Of a DNA stretch of 64,000 nt, positions 40,077 to 48,708 are shown in pieces (the stretch's first letter is position 1; every line of letters starts with the position of its first letter). The stretch lies in contig NZ_JAENIK010000004.1 of assembly GCF_016595465.1 (NCBI RefSeq), positions 558,001-622,000 on the forward strand. Direction: 5' to 3'. Origin of the DNA: Luteolibacter yonseiensis (GTDB lineage: Bacteria > Verrucomicrobiota > Verrucomicrobiia > Verrucomicrobiales > Akkermansiaceae). The notes under the pieces are model-generated. The model was given only the letters and a program-made list of their open reading frames with translations, was not told where the DNA came from and did no database searches. Both the position numbers and the translations under genes were made by a program.

Positions 40077-42854
40077 ATGAATCGTCTTTTCCTGCTCGAC
40101 GGCATGGCCTTGGTTTACCGCGCCCATTTCGCGTTCATTCAGAACCCCATCCGCAACTCGAAGGGAACGAACACCTCCGCGCTCTACGGTTTCATCAACA
40201 CGCTGCTGTTCATCCTGGAAAAGGAGAATCCCACCCACATCGGTGTGGCGTTCGACACCTCCGCCCCCACGCCACGGCATGTCAGGTTCCCCGCTTACAA
40301 GGCACAGCGGGATGAGATGCCGGAGGAACTCGCCGCGGCGATCCCGCATGTGAAGGCGCTCTGCCGGGCGTTCCACATTCCGGTGCTGGAACTCGACGGC
40401 TACGAGGCGGACGACATCATCGGCACGCTGGTGAAACGCGCCGAGCCGGATGGTTTCGAGTCCTTCATGGTCACTCCGGACAAGGACTTCGCGCAGTTGC
40501 TCTCCGCGAGCACCTTCATGTGGAAACCCGGTCGCAAGGGCAATGATCACGAAGTGATCGGCCTGCCACAGTTGCCCGAAATCTGGGGCGTGGCCGATGC
40601 CCACCAGATTATCGACCTGCTGGGCCTGATGGGTGATTCCGTGGACAACATTCCCGGCGTCCCCGGCATCGGGCCGAAGACCGCGCAGAAGCTCATCGCG
40701 GATTTCGGCTCGATTGAAAACCTGCTGGCGAACACCTCGAAGCTCAAGGGCAAGCAGAAGGAGAACCTGGAGACCCACGCCGACATGGCGCTTCTTTCCA
40801 AGGAACTTGCCACCATCCTCCTCGATGTGCCGGTGGAGGTGGGCTGGGACGACCTCGTTTTGTCACAACGCGATGACGAGGCGCTCAAGGCACTCTTCAA
40901 CGAATTCGAATTCCGCACCCTCTCCAAACGGCTTTTTTCCTCCGGAAACCCGGAATCCCCGCCGGACAAAGAAGCCGCGACGCCGACGATTTTCGAAACG
41001 TTCAAAACCATCCGGGACGTAAGCCACACCTACCATCTCGCGGACACGCCCGAACTCCAGAACCAACTTTTCACCGAGCTCGCCCGGCAGAAATCCTTTT
41101 GCTTCGACATCGAGACCACCGGGCTGGACCGTTTCACTTCGAAACTGCTGGGCATCGCCTTTTCCTGGCAGGAACACACCGGCTGGTATCTCCCCTATTC
41201 CGAGTCACTGCTTCCGGAACTCCGCAAGGTCCTCACTTCGCCTGCGGAAAAGATCGGCCATAACCTCAAGTTCGACCTTTCCATTCTCCTCCATCACGGC
41301 ATCCGGGTGACCGGACCGTTTTTCGACACGATGCTGGCGGATACGCTGGTCGCGCCGGAGCGCCGCCACTCGATGGACTATCTTTCGGAGATCCTGCTGG
41401 GTTACAGTCCTGTGAAGCTCGCGCACATTTCCAAGCCCGTGGTGGAGCCGGAGGCCGCGGCGTCCCTCGACCTTTTCGCCCACGCGGAAAAAACCAAGGC
41501 ATCCAAGGATCTCGACATCGCCGCCATCCCGCTCGCGGTCCTGGCGGAATATGCGGCGGAGGATGCCGACGTCACTTTCCAACTGGCGCAAAAGATCCGC
41601 CCCCTGCTGGAGGCTTCCGGCCAGCAGACCGTCCTGACCAACATCGAAGGACCGTTGCAGACCGTGCTGGTGGCGATGGAGATGGAAGGCATCGCCATCG
41701 ATCCCGCCGCCCTCACCGTGATCGGCGACGAGTTGCAGATCCAGATCGACGGATTGGCCAAGTCCATCCACGCCCACGCGGACCGTTCGTTCAACATCGC
41801 CTCGCCAAAGCAGCTGGGCGAGATCCTGTTCGACCAGCTGGGACTCGCGGACAAGGCGAAGAAAACCAAGACCGGCCAATACAAGACCGACGAGCAGACG
41901 CTCGCGACGCTCGAAGGAAAACATCCCATCATCACCGACATCCTGTCATGGCGTGAGGCGACGAAACTGAAGTCCACCTATCTCGACGCGCTGCCGAACC
42001 ACATCGTCGCGGAAACCAGGCGCATCCACACGACGTTCCACCAGCTCGTCGCGGCGACCGGACGGCTCGCTTCCACCGATCCGAATTTGCAGAACATCCC
42101 TGTCAGGTCCGAGGCCGGGCGGAAGATCCGCAAGGCGTTCGTCCCGCGCGAGGGGTTCACCCTGCTCTCCTGCGATTATTCGCAGATCGAACTGCGCGTG
42201 ATGGCCGCCCTGTCGCAGGACGCCACGATGATCGAGGCGTTCCAGAACGACGCCGACATCCACACCATCACGGCATCGAAGGTCTTCGTCGTCGATCCGG
42301 AGAACGTCACCTCGGACATGCGCCGCACGGCGAAGATGGTGAATTTCGGGATCATCTACGGCATCTCCGCCTTCGGCCTCAGCCAGCGCCTGGCCATTCC
42401 GCGCACCGAGGCCGCCAACATCATCGACGCCTATTTCCGTGAATACCCCGCCATCCGCGAGTTCATGGACCGCACCGTGAACGAGGCGCGGGAGTCCGGC
42501 TATGTCGGCACCATCGCCGGCCGCCGCCGCTATTTTCCGGATCTGACCTCCGGCAACCAGAACCTCAGGGGCAACGCCGAACGCGCCGCCATCAACACCC
42601 CCATCCAGGGCACCGCGGCGGACATGATCAAGCTGGCGATGATCCGGGTGGACTCCTTGCTACGGGAAAAGCCGTACCAAACGAAGATGCTCCTCCAGGT
42701 GCACGACGAACTCGTCTTCGACCTCGCGCTCGATGAACAGGAAGAGCTGGTGCCGAAGATCCTGGACGCCATGAAGACCGCCCTGCCGCTGCCGAACGGC
42801 GTGCCCATCGACGTTTCAGCAGGAACCGGCGCGAACTGGCTGGCGGCGCATTGA
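40077..42854 (+). CDS. polA: DNA polymerase I
   Basis: The 925-residue enzyme (ATG 40077) has all three domains. The 5'-3' exonuclease occupies about 1-290 (FLLDGMALVYRAHFA, DGYEADDIIGT, TPDKDFAQL, GVPGIGPKTAQKL). The proofreading 3'-5' exonuclease occupies about 330-510 with intact acidic residues (CFDIETTGLD, GHNLKFDL, YAAEDADVTF). The polymerase domain lies in the C-terminal half (SCDYSQIELRVMAA, RRTAKMVNFGIIYG, LLQVHDELVFD). It repairs gaps and replaces RNA primers. The intact proofreading site is noteworthy because many bacteria have lost it in PolA. Confidence 0.97.
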   Translation: MNRLFLLDGMALVYRAHFAFIQNPIRNSKGTNTSALYGFINTLLFILEKENPTHIGVAFDTSAPTPRHVRFPAYKAQRDEMPEELAAAIPHVKALCRAFHIPVLELDGYEADDIIGTLVKRAEPDGFESFMVTPDKDFAQLLSASTFMWKPGRKGNDHEVIGLPQLPEIWGVADAHQIIDLLGLMGDSVDNIPGVPGIGPKTAQKLIADFGSIENLLANTSKLKGKQKENLETHADMALLSKELATILLDVPVEVGWDDLVLSQRDDEALKALFNEFEFRTLSKRLFSSGNPESPPDKEAATPTIFETFKTIRDVSHTYHLADTPELQNQLFTELARQKSFCFDIETTGLDRFTSKLLGIAFSWQEHTGWYLPYSESLLPELRKVLTSPAEKIGHNLKFDLSILLHHGIRVTGPFFDTMLADTLVAPERRHSMDYLSEILLGYSPVKLAHISKPVVEPEAAASLDLFAHAEKTKASKDLDIAAIPLAVLAEYAAEDADVTFQLAQKIRPLLEASGQQTVLTNIEGPLQTVLVAMEMEGIAIDPAALTVIGDELQIQIDGLAKSIHAHADRSFNIASPKQLGEILFDQLGLADKAKKTKTGQYKTDEQTLATLEGKHPIITDILSWREATKLKSTYLDALPNHIVAETRRIHTTFHQLVAATGRLASTDPNLQNIPVRSEAGRKIRKAFVPREGFTLLSCDYSQIELRVMAALSQDATMIEAFQNDADIHTITASKVFVVDPENVTSDMRRTAKMVNFGIIYGISAFGLSQRLAIPRTEAANIIDAYFREYPAIREFMDRTVNEARESGYVGTIAGRRRYFPDLTSGNQNLRGNAERAAINTPIQGTAADMIKLAMIRVDSLLREKPYQTKMLLQVHDELVFDLALDEQEELVPKILDAMKTALPLPNGVPIDVSAGTGANWLAAH

Positions 42855-42874
42855 CGCGATCGGCCGGATTTGGA

Positions 42875-42896
42875 GATGGGACGCCCCCGTCCCATC
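42875..42896. repeat. REP-like hairpin, left copy
   Basis: GATGGGACG (42875-42883) and CGTCCCATC (42888-42896) form a perfect 9-bp stem with loop CCCC, 20 bp after polA. It is a near-inverted counterpart of the repeat at 43576-43597 on the other side of the transposase gene. Confidence 0.8.
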
Positions 42897-42938
42897 AATT
42901 TGGATGGACGTGGATTTCCACCTTCCGTATCAGCAGCC

Positions 42939-43550
42939 ATGTCCCGCGACTATCTGCATCCATATCAGCCGATCCGGAAACACGGGCTGAAACTCCCCCA
43001 TTGGCAGCAGGACGAAGCGATGCAATTCGTGACTTTCCGCTTGGGCGATTCCCTTCCCGAAGAGAAAAAAGAGTTATGGAAAACCCAGAGAAATGCATGG
43101 AATCAAACATGGCCGAAACCATGGACTCCGGAACAAGAAGCCGACTACCACCGCCGTTTCACCTACAGGCTGGAAAAATGGCTGGATGCCGGGGCAGGAT
43201 CATGTTTGCTGAGAGATTCCACCAATCGTGGGATTCTTGAAAAAATTCTCATGTTTGATGAAGGCAGGAAATATGAACACCACGCGTGGGTCATCATGCC
43301 GAATCACGTTCATTTGTTGTTCAAGCCCTTGGCTCCGCTTGAATCGCTCATACAAACCTGGAAATCCATTTCCGCACGAAGAATCGCCACCCGTCCGATC
43401 TGGCAAGCGAACTGTCGGGACACAATGATTCGGGACGGAGATCATTTCACGAACGCGGTCCAATACATCCGGCGGAATCCGACAAAAGCGAGATTGCCGG
43501 AAACGGATTTCACATTGTGGCAAAGCGAAAGGGCTTTGAGGATCAGCTGA
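42939..43550 (+). CDS. REP-associated tyrosine transposase (RAYT)
   Basis: The 203-residue protein (ATG 42939) is a single-domain HUH/Y1 nuclease. HHAWVIMPNHVHLLF carries the metal-binding His-x-His (123, 125), and YIRRNPTKA carries the nucleophile Tyr 176. Such enzymes cut and move REP hairpins. Here the gene is bracketed by one hairpin on each side, the typical arrangement. The frame is complete and likely functional. Its codon use is less GC-biased in places than the flanking genes, consistent with a horizontally acquired element. Confidence 0.9.
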   Translation: MSRDYLHPYQPIRKHGLKLPHWQQDEAMQFVTFRLGDSLPEEKKELWKTQRNAWNQTWPKPWTPEQEADYHRRFTYRLEKWLDAGAGSCLLRDSTNRGILEKILMFDEGRKYEHHAWVIMPNHVHLLFKPLAPLESLIQTWKSISARRIATRPIWQANCRDTMIRDGDHFTNAVQYIRRNPTKARLPETDFTLWQSERALRIS

Positions 43551-43575
43551 CCGGAACACGCTGTTCTCTCCTTAT

Positions 43576-43597
43576 GAATGGACGGGGGCGTCCATTC
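43576..43597. repeat. REP-like hairpin, right copy
   Basis: GAATGGACG (43576-43584) and CGTCCATTC (43589-43597) form a 9-bp stem with loop GGGG. The core is the reverse complement of the left copy (GACGCCCCCGTC versus GACGGGGGCGTC). It is flanked by a 10-bp direct repeat TCTCCTTATG (43567-43576 and 43596-43605). Confidence 0.8.
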
Positions 43598-43613
43598 TCC
43601 TTATGGTACCGCC

Positions 43614-44240
43614 ATGACTGAAAACCCTCCACCCGCGCTGCCGAAACGAGGCTTGCCGGCACTCGCCAAGGGCGCGATTGTTCTAGCGGTCCTGTTGCTC
43701 GTCATGGGCGGTCTCTGGTGGTGGATCAACCGCCCGATCCGACCCGTGATCCTGACGGCACAGGAAAAAGCGACGGTCGAGGCGAAGGTGGAGGCGATCC
43801 AGCAACCACAGGCTGCCGCGACACCGCCCGCGGAGCCGAAATATCAGAAGGGCTCGCGGGAGATCGTTCTGACGGAACGGGAGTTGAACGGCCTGCTGAA
43901 TGAAAATACCTCCTTGGGAAAAACGGTGAGCTTCGAACTCGCGACGGATGCGGTCCACGCCCGGGTTGAAACGGATCTCGACCCCGATCTGCCTGTCATC
44001 GGCGGCAGGCATCTCAAGGCCCGCGCGCGGTTTTTTGTTAAAAACGCACCCGGTCAATCCAGCTTCGTGCTGGATGACGTGACGATCTGGGGAGTTTCTC
44101 TGCCGAATGACTGGCTGGGCGGACTGAAGGGGCGTGATCTGCTGGGCGAGGTTCTTGGTGGGGGTAAAAATGGAAAGATCGCCGGAGTGGAGGAATTCAA
44201 GGTGGAACCCGGCAAACTGACCATCCGGCTGGCGGAATAG
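43614..44240 (+). CDS. Hypothetical single-pass membrane protein
   Basis: The 208-residue product (ATG 43614) has a proline-rich cytoplasmic start, one membrane helix (about 20-38, IVLAVLLLVMGGLWWW) and a soluble outer part. That part contains SREIVLTERELNGLLNENTSLGK in pieces and ends in GVEEFKVEPGKLTIRLAE, which reads as a lipid-binding-like beta domain. It is followed by the Mpv17-like gene and may be cotranscribed with it. No family is recognised. Confidence 0.6.
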   Translation: MTENPPPALPKRGLPALAKGAIVLAVLLLVMGGLWWWINRPIRPVILTAQEKATVEAKVEAIQQPQAAATPPAEPKYQKGSREIVLTERELNGLLNENTSLGKTVSFELATDAVHARVETDLDPDLPVIGGRHLKARARFFVKNAPGQSSFVLDDVTIWGVSLPNDWLGGLKGRDLLGEVLGGGKNGKIAGVEEFKVEPGKLTIRLAE

Positions 44241-44279
44241 ATAGAATGATTTCACGCTTGGAAAACAGGGTCCGCAATC

Positions 44280-44999
44280 GTGCCTGACGACACATCCATT
44301 TCTCCTCCGGCCCCGCGCGAAGCACCGTGGACGGCCGGTATTCAGGCGGCCCGTGCGAATCTGGTTCCGGGGCTGATCCTGCAAGGCCTGATGCTGTCCG
44401 TATTGCTGGCCTATTATTTCCACCCGCCGATGCGGGGTATACTGAACGACCTGGCGGATATCAAGGCACGCCGGGGCTACGGCTACTCGGCGGCGAATGC
44501 CATCATCGCGGGAGCGGTGATTCCGGAATTGCTGCGCATCCTGGTTTTTCAAAAGAGAAGGCTGCGGAGATCCAATGTTTCGAACCTGTTGTTCACCGTG
44601 CCGTTCTGGTGTGTGATGGGCCTGGTGGTGGATTTCTTGTACCGCTGTCAGGTGGGTTGGTTCGGATCGGAACCCACATTCGCCGTGGTTTTGAAAAAGG
44701 TTCTGGTGGACCAGTTTCTCTACAACCCGCTTTACGCCGCTCCGGTGACGGCCTGGCTTTACGATTGGAAAAACCGGGGATTCCGAACGGAGGGTGTCGG
44801 CGCGTTTTTCACGGTCGGATATTACCGCGACGTTGTCGTACCGACCCTGTTCGCGACATGGGGCGTGTGGATTCCGGTGGTCGCGATCCTGTATTCCCTG
44901 CCCTCCCTGCTACAGATTCCCTTGTTCGGCCTGGCGCTTTCACTGTGGGTCATCATCTACACGTGGATGAGCGAGCAACGGACGATTTCCACGGAATGA
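44280..44999 (+). CDS. Mpv17/PMP22-like membrane protein
   Basis: The 239-residue product starts with GTG 44280 and has four to five membrane helices. Its C-terminal half follows the Mpv17/PMP22 signature: KVLVDQFLYNPLYAAPV, then YYRDVVVPTLFATWGVWIPVV, then a short loop before SLWVIIYTWMSEQ (aligned to W-K-x-W-P and the terminal W-N-x-Y-L-S block). That family is best known from mitochondrial and peroxisomal membranes, where it affects solute passage. Bacterial members are rarely discussed. The role here is unknown. Confidence 0.65.
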   Translation: MPDDTSISPPAPREAPWTAGIQAARANLVPGLILQGLMLSVLLAYYFHPPMRGILNDLADIKARRGYGYSAANAIIAGAVIPELLRILVFQKRRLRRSNVSNLLFTVPFWCVMGLVVDFLYRCQVGWFGSEPTFAVVLKKVLVDQFLYNPLYAAPVTAWLYDWKNRGFRTEGVGAFFTVGYYRDVVVPTLFATWGVWIPVVAILYSLPSLLQIPLFGLALSLWVIIYTWMSEQRTISTE

Positions 45000-45050
45000 A
45001 ATTTTAGCGCTGGATTTTCCTGAGCTTTCGAGCAGTGTTCATGCGAACTT

Positions 45051-46280
45051 ATGGAGCTGCAATCGAAACTCGCCATTCTCGCGGACGCCGCCAAATACGA
45101 CGCGTCCTGCGCCAGCTCGGGCGCGGTGAAAGTGAATTCGCTTGATGGCAAGGGTGTGGGCTCCACCGGCGGCATGGGCATCTGCCACAGCTACGCGCCG
45201 GATGGCCGGTGCATCTCCCTGCTGAAGGTCCTGCTCACCAACCTGTGCATCTACGATTGCCACTACTGCATCAACCGCCGCTCCAGCAACGTGCGCCGCG
45301 CGGCCTTCACCGCGGAGGAGGTGGTGAAACTCACGCTCGATTTCTACAAACGGAACTACATCGAGGGATTGTTTCTCAGCTCCGGCATCATCCGCAATGC
45401 GGATCACACGATGGAGATGGTCATCGATGTGGCCCGGACCTTGCGCGAGGCGTATGACTTCCGTGGCTACATTCATTTGAAAACCATCCCGGAAGCCTCG
45501 CCCGGGCTGATCGAGATCGCCGCGCGGTATGCGGACCGCATCAGCATCAATCTGGAACTGCCGACGCAGAAGTCCCTCGATGTGCTCGCGCCGGAAAAAA
45601 GCATCGTCCGGACGCGGCACGCGATGGGACGCATCCGCAACAGGCTGGACGAGGCGCATGACCGCAGGAAAAACGGCGATAAAAAGCTCCGCCACGCCAC
45701 CGGCCAGAGCACACAGGTGATCGTGGGCGCGGATGAATCCACAGACGCGGATTTCCTCGCCCGTTCGGACGACCTTTACGGAAATTTCAAGTTGCGCCGG
45801 GTTTACTATTCCGCGTTCAGCCCGATCCCCGAGCCATCAAGCATCCTGCCGGTGAAGCCGCCGCCGCTGGTCCGCGAACACCGGCTCTACCAAGCGGATT
45901 GGTTGATGCGTTTCTACGGTTTCAAGACGTCGGAGATCCTGACCCCGGAGACGCCGAATCTGGATCTGGAGCTCGATCCGAAACTCGCGTGGGCCCTGAG
46001 GAACCGGCAGGACTTCCCCGTGGATGTCCAGACAGCGAGTCGTGAGGCGTTGCTCCGGGTGCCCGGTCTGGGCGGAACCAGCGTGCAGCGCATTCTGCAG
46101 ATCCGCCGCCACACCCGCATCCGCCAGGCGGACCTCCTGCGGCTGCGAATCTCGCTGGCAAAGATCCAGCCTTTCCTCAAAACGGCGGATCACAATCCAT
46201 CGGCCTATCTGCTGGATTCCGACCGCCTCCGCGCCCGTTTCCTACCGAAGCCCAAGCAGCTCGAACTCTTCGCCAAATGA
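45051..46280 (+). CDS. Putative DNA modification/repair radical SAM protein (TIGR03916 type)
   Basis: The 409-residue enzyme has the radical SAM cluster motif CIYDCHYC (Cys 66, 70, 73), preceded by a second Cys-bearing element GICHSYAPDGRCISLLK. The C-terminus has a helix-hairpin-helix DNA-binding unit (LLRVPGLGGTSVQRILQIRR) and ends in LELFAK. This combination, and the overlapping partner gene, match the TIGR03916/TIGR03915 pair, predicted to act on damaged or modified DNA. The exact lesion has not been established to my knowledge. Confidence 0.88.
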   Translation: MELQSKLAILADAAKYDASCASSGAVKVNSLDGKGVGSTGGMGICHSYAPDGRCISLLKVLLTNLCIYDCHYCINRRSSNVRRAAFTAEEVVKLTLDFYKRNYIEGLFLSSGIIRNADHTMEMVIDVARTLREAYDFRGYIHLKTIPEASPGLIEIAARYADRISINLELPTQKSLDVLAPEKSIVRTRHAMGRIRNRLDEAHDRRKNGDKKLRHATGQSTQVIVGADESTDADFLARSDDLYGNFKLRRVYYSAFSPIPEPSSILPVKPPPLVREHRLYQADWLMRFYGFKTSEILTPETPNLDLELDPKLAWALRNRQDFPVDVQTASREALLRVPGLGGTSVQRILQIRRHTRIRQADLLRLRISLAKIQPFLKTADHNPSAYLLDSDRLRARFLPKPKQLELFAK

Positions 46281-47119
46281 GATCCGTCGATCCCGGGAAA
46301 AGCTTCATCTCATGGCGCGATGCCGCCCGCCGGATGCTGGCGGACCACGTGCCGCCGGAGGAAATCTTGTGGGAGGCGGAACGCGGGTTGTTTCCCGCCG
46401 TGGTGACGAATGGCACCCCGCCGGAGAAACTGAAAGTGCCCGCCGCGTTCGTGGATCTGGCGCAAAATGTCTCGTGCCACAATGATCCGTCACGCTGGGC
46501 GCTGCTTTACCAGATCCTCTGGCGCATCGTGCGGAATGGGGAAAAACATCTGGTTTCCATCGCCAGCGATCCTGATGTGTCACAGGCCCTCCTTTTCGCC
46601 AGGGCGGTGCGCAAGGAGATCCACAAGATGCACGCGTTCGTCCGGTTCAGGCTCATCGACGCGGATGAAACAGGCCGCGAACGCTACGCGGCGTGGTTCG
46701 AGCCGGATCACCATGTCATCGAGGCCGGTGCTCCGTTTTTTAAAAAACGCTTCTCAAACATGGACTGGAGCATTTTCAGTCCCAAGTCCTGCGCGCACTG
46801 GGACGGAGAACATCTCACCTTCACCCCCGGCATTCCGCATGATCCCACCAAAAGCCACGACGAACTGGAAGCCGCGTGGCGGACCTACTACCGCAGCATC
46901 TTCAACCCGGCGCGCCTCAAGGTGAAGATGATGAAACAGGAGATGCCGGTCCGTTATTGGAAGAACCTGCCCGAGGCGGATCTCATCCACGAACTCATCT
47001 CAGGAAGCAACAACCGGGTGGCGGGGATGCTGGCGGAGGAACCGCGCCCGGTGAAACCCAGGCCGAAGAACGCCTATCTGGACAAGCTGCGGGCTCTGTC
47101 CGCGGAGGAGGCCGACTGA
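46277..47119 (+). CDS. DUF4130/TIGR03915-type partner of the radical SAM protein
   Basis: The 280-residue protein starts in ATGA shared with the radical SAM gene, so the two are coupled. It contains RWALLYQILWRIVRNGEKHL near residue 75 (in parts), EIHKMHAFVRFR, YAAWFEPDHHVIE, FFKKRFSNMDWSIFSP and YYRSIFNPARLKVKMMKQEMPVRYWKNLPEA, which are the conserved blocks of DUF4130. In other genomes this domain is sometimes fused to a UdgX-like uracil-DNA glycosylase. Here it stands alone. Confidence 0.88.
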   Translation: MRSVDPGKSFISWRDAARRMLADHVPPEEILWEAERGLFPAVVTNGTPPEKLKVPAAFVDLAQNVSCHNDPSRWALLYQILWRIVRNGEKHLVSIASDPDVSQALLFARAVRKEIHKMHAFVRFRLIDADETGRERYAAWFEPDHHVIEAGAPFFKKRFSNMDWSIFSPKSCAHWDGEHLTFTPGIPHDPTKSHDELEAAWRTYYRSIFNPARLKVKMMKQEMPVRYWKNLPEADLIHELISGSNNRVAGMLAEEPRPVKPRPKNAYLDKLRALSAEEAD

Positions 47120-47126
47120 GGCCGCC

Positions 47127-47656
47127 TTATCGTGGGTCCGTTTCTTTTTCGCATGGATCGTATGCCACCAGGATTTCATTGCTGGAGGCATCCCGGGAAC
47201 ATCCCCATGCGAGCAGGTGAAGGCCGACGGCAAGAAACGGATTGATCCCGCATGCCTCACTCCACCCGGCCGGTATCAGGGCGACATACATGAGCGAGGT
47301 GAGCGGGCCACCGAAACTCGCCAGAGGGATCACGAAACCGAGGACAAAACACCCCAGCCAGATTCCGCTCCACCAGATGGATAGCTTCCACACCCTCTGA
47401 TGCCACGCCTGGCGATGTCTTCCAAAGATACACATGCAGTAGAACACGCTGAATGCCAGCCCCGGCAGGAAGCTCAACAGGATGGGATTAAAACCCCGGT
47501 GCAAAAACGCCGCGACGATGGTCCCATGCCAACCATCACTAGCAACATGAGAGGGATCGTCTGCTGCTTGTGGTAGGGACAAAGCACGCGAGCAACCTCC
47601 ACAAATCCGTCATTCTCCGCAAGCATGTCTTTCGCCGTTTGATCGGGTCCGGTCAT
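47127..47656 (-). pseudogene. Small membrane protein, possibly frameshifted
   Basis: Two overlapping minus-strand frames look like one gene. The first begins at ATG 47656 with DQTAKDMLAENDGFVEVARV and LCPYHKQQTIPLMLLVMVG, which reads like a real N-terminus with a first membrane helix; it stops near 47474. The second (to 47127) contains three more hydrophobic segments and KLSIWWSGIWLGCFVLGFVI in parts. A single frameshift around 47510-47540 would join them into about 175 residues. It starts 15 bp after the hydrolase stop. It may be a sequencing error, a decayed gene or two separate small genes. Confidence 0.4.
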
Positions 47657-47671
47657 GCGGAGGGTTCGGCC

Positions 47672-48592
47672 TCACCCCTTCATCACGCCATCCAGCCACT
47701 CGATCATCTTTTTACGATACGCTCCGTTGTCGTTCGAGAGCGCGGTGCCGTGGCGGCCGGCCTTCACTTCGAAGAGTGTTTTCGGTTCCCCTGCCGCTTC
47801 GTAGAGCTGCTTTCCTTGGGAAACGGGCACGATCTCGTCCCTTGTGCCATGCACCACCAACAGCGGGGTCGGCGTGAGCTTTTTGACAAAATCACGCGGC
47901 GAGAGTTCGTCGGTGACGAGGCTGGCTCCGAGCTGGCCGCCGATGATGCGGGCCATCGCCTGATAGGAGGCGAACGCACCGTCGATGACGATGGCCCGCA
48001 ACCCTTTGACCGGCGATTCACCGAGGGCGGTGACGGACTGTGCGCCGCCGAGGCTGTGGCCGTAGGAAATGAGTTTTTCCGGGTCGATGTCCGGACGCTT
48101 CCTGACGTAGGCGAACGCGGCCTTCACATCGTCGATCATGCCGCGCCGGTCCACCGAGCCACCGGATTTCCCGAAGCCACGGTAATCGTACAGCAGCACA
48201 TTGTAGCCGGCCTCGGCAAGCCAGACACAGAAACCAAGGTGGTGGCCGACGGATCCGGTATTTCCGTGGGAGAAAACAACGGTGCCTTTCGCCGTTTGCG
48301 GGGTCTTGCTTTTCGCCGGGATGAACCAACCATGCAAGGCGGTGCCATCGGCGGACTTGAAATCGACGGACTCGTATTTCAGTCCCCACATCCGGGGTGT
48401 GGCGGGTTCGTCACGGGTGGGAAAATAGAAGAGCTGGTTGCCGCCGCTCTTCCCGGCGTACTGTTTCGCGAGTTTCGCCACATCGCTGTTCGGATCATTC
48501 AACAGCTCCCGGATGGAATCCGCGGTGGCGGGATCCTGTGCGGTGGCGATGCCCGCGGCTGCGAGCGAGAGGCCGATGAGTCGGATGGACAT
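47672..48592 (-). CDS. Exported alpha/beta hydrolase
   Basis: The 306-residue protein (ATG 48592) has a signal peptide (LIGLSLAAAGIATAQ). The alpha/beta-hydrolase order then follows: VVFSHGNTGSVG (oxyanion), LYDYRGFGKSGG, nucleophile elbow SYGHSLGGAQS, VVHGTRDEIVPV with the acid, and GRHGT with the His. The layout resembles BEM46/YqkD-type hydrolases of unknown substrate. It probably acts in the periplasm. Confidence 0.88.
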   Translation of the reverse strand: MSIRLIGLSLAAAGIATAQDPATADSIRELLNDPNSDVAKLAKQYAGKSGGNQLFYFPTRDEPATPRMWGLKYESVDFKSADGTALHGWFIPAKSKTPQTAKGTVVFSHGNTGSVGHHLGFCVWLAEAGYNVLLYDYRGFGKSGGSVDRRGMIDDVKAAFAYVRKRPDIDPEKLISYGHSLGGAQSVTALGESPVKGLRAIVIDGAFASYQAMARIIGGQLGASLVTDELSPRDFVKKLTPTPLLVVHGTRDEIVPVSQGKQLYEAAGEPKTLFEVKAGRHGTALSNDNGAYRKKMIEWLDGVMKG

Positions 48593-48708
48593 GATGATAG
48601 AATGAACACCTGGATGGAGGTTTGTCGAGGGCAAGCCGCCCACACCGCCCCGCCTGCCACGGCGATCCCCCGCTTGCCGTGGGAAAAATGGCTGCTAGCT
48701 TGCGATCT

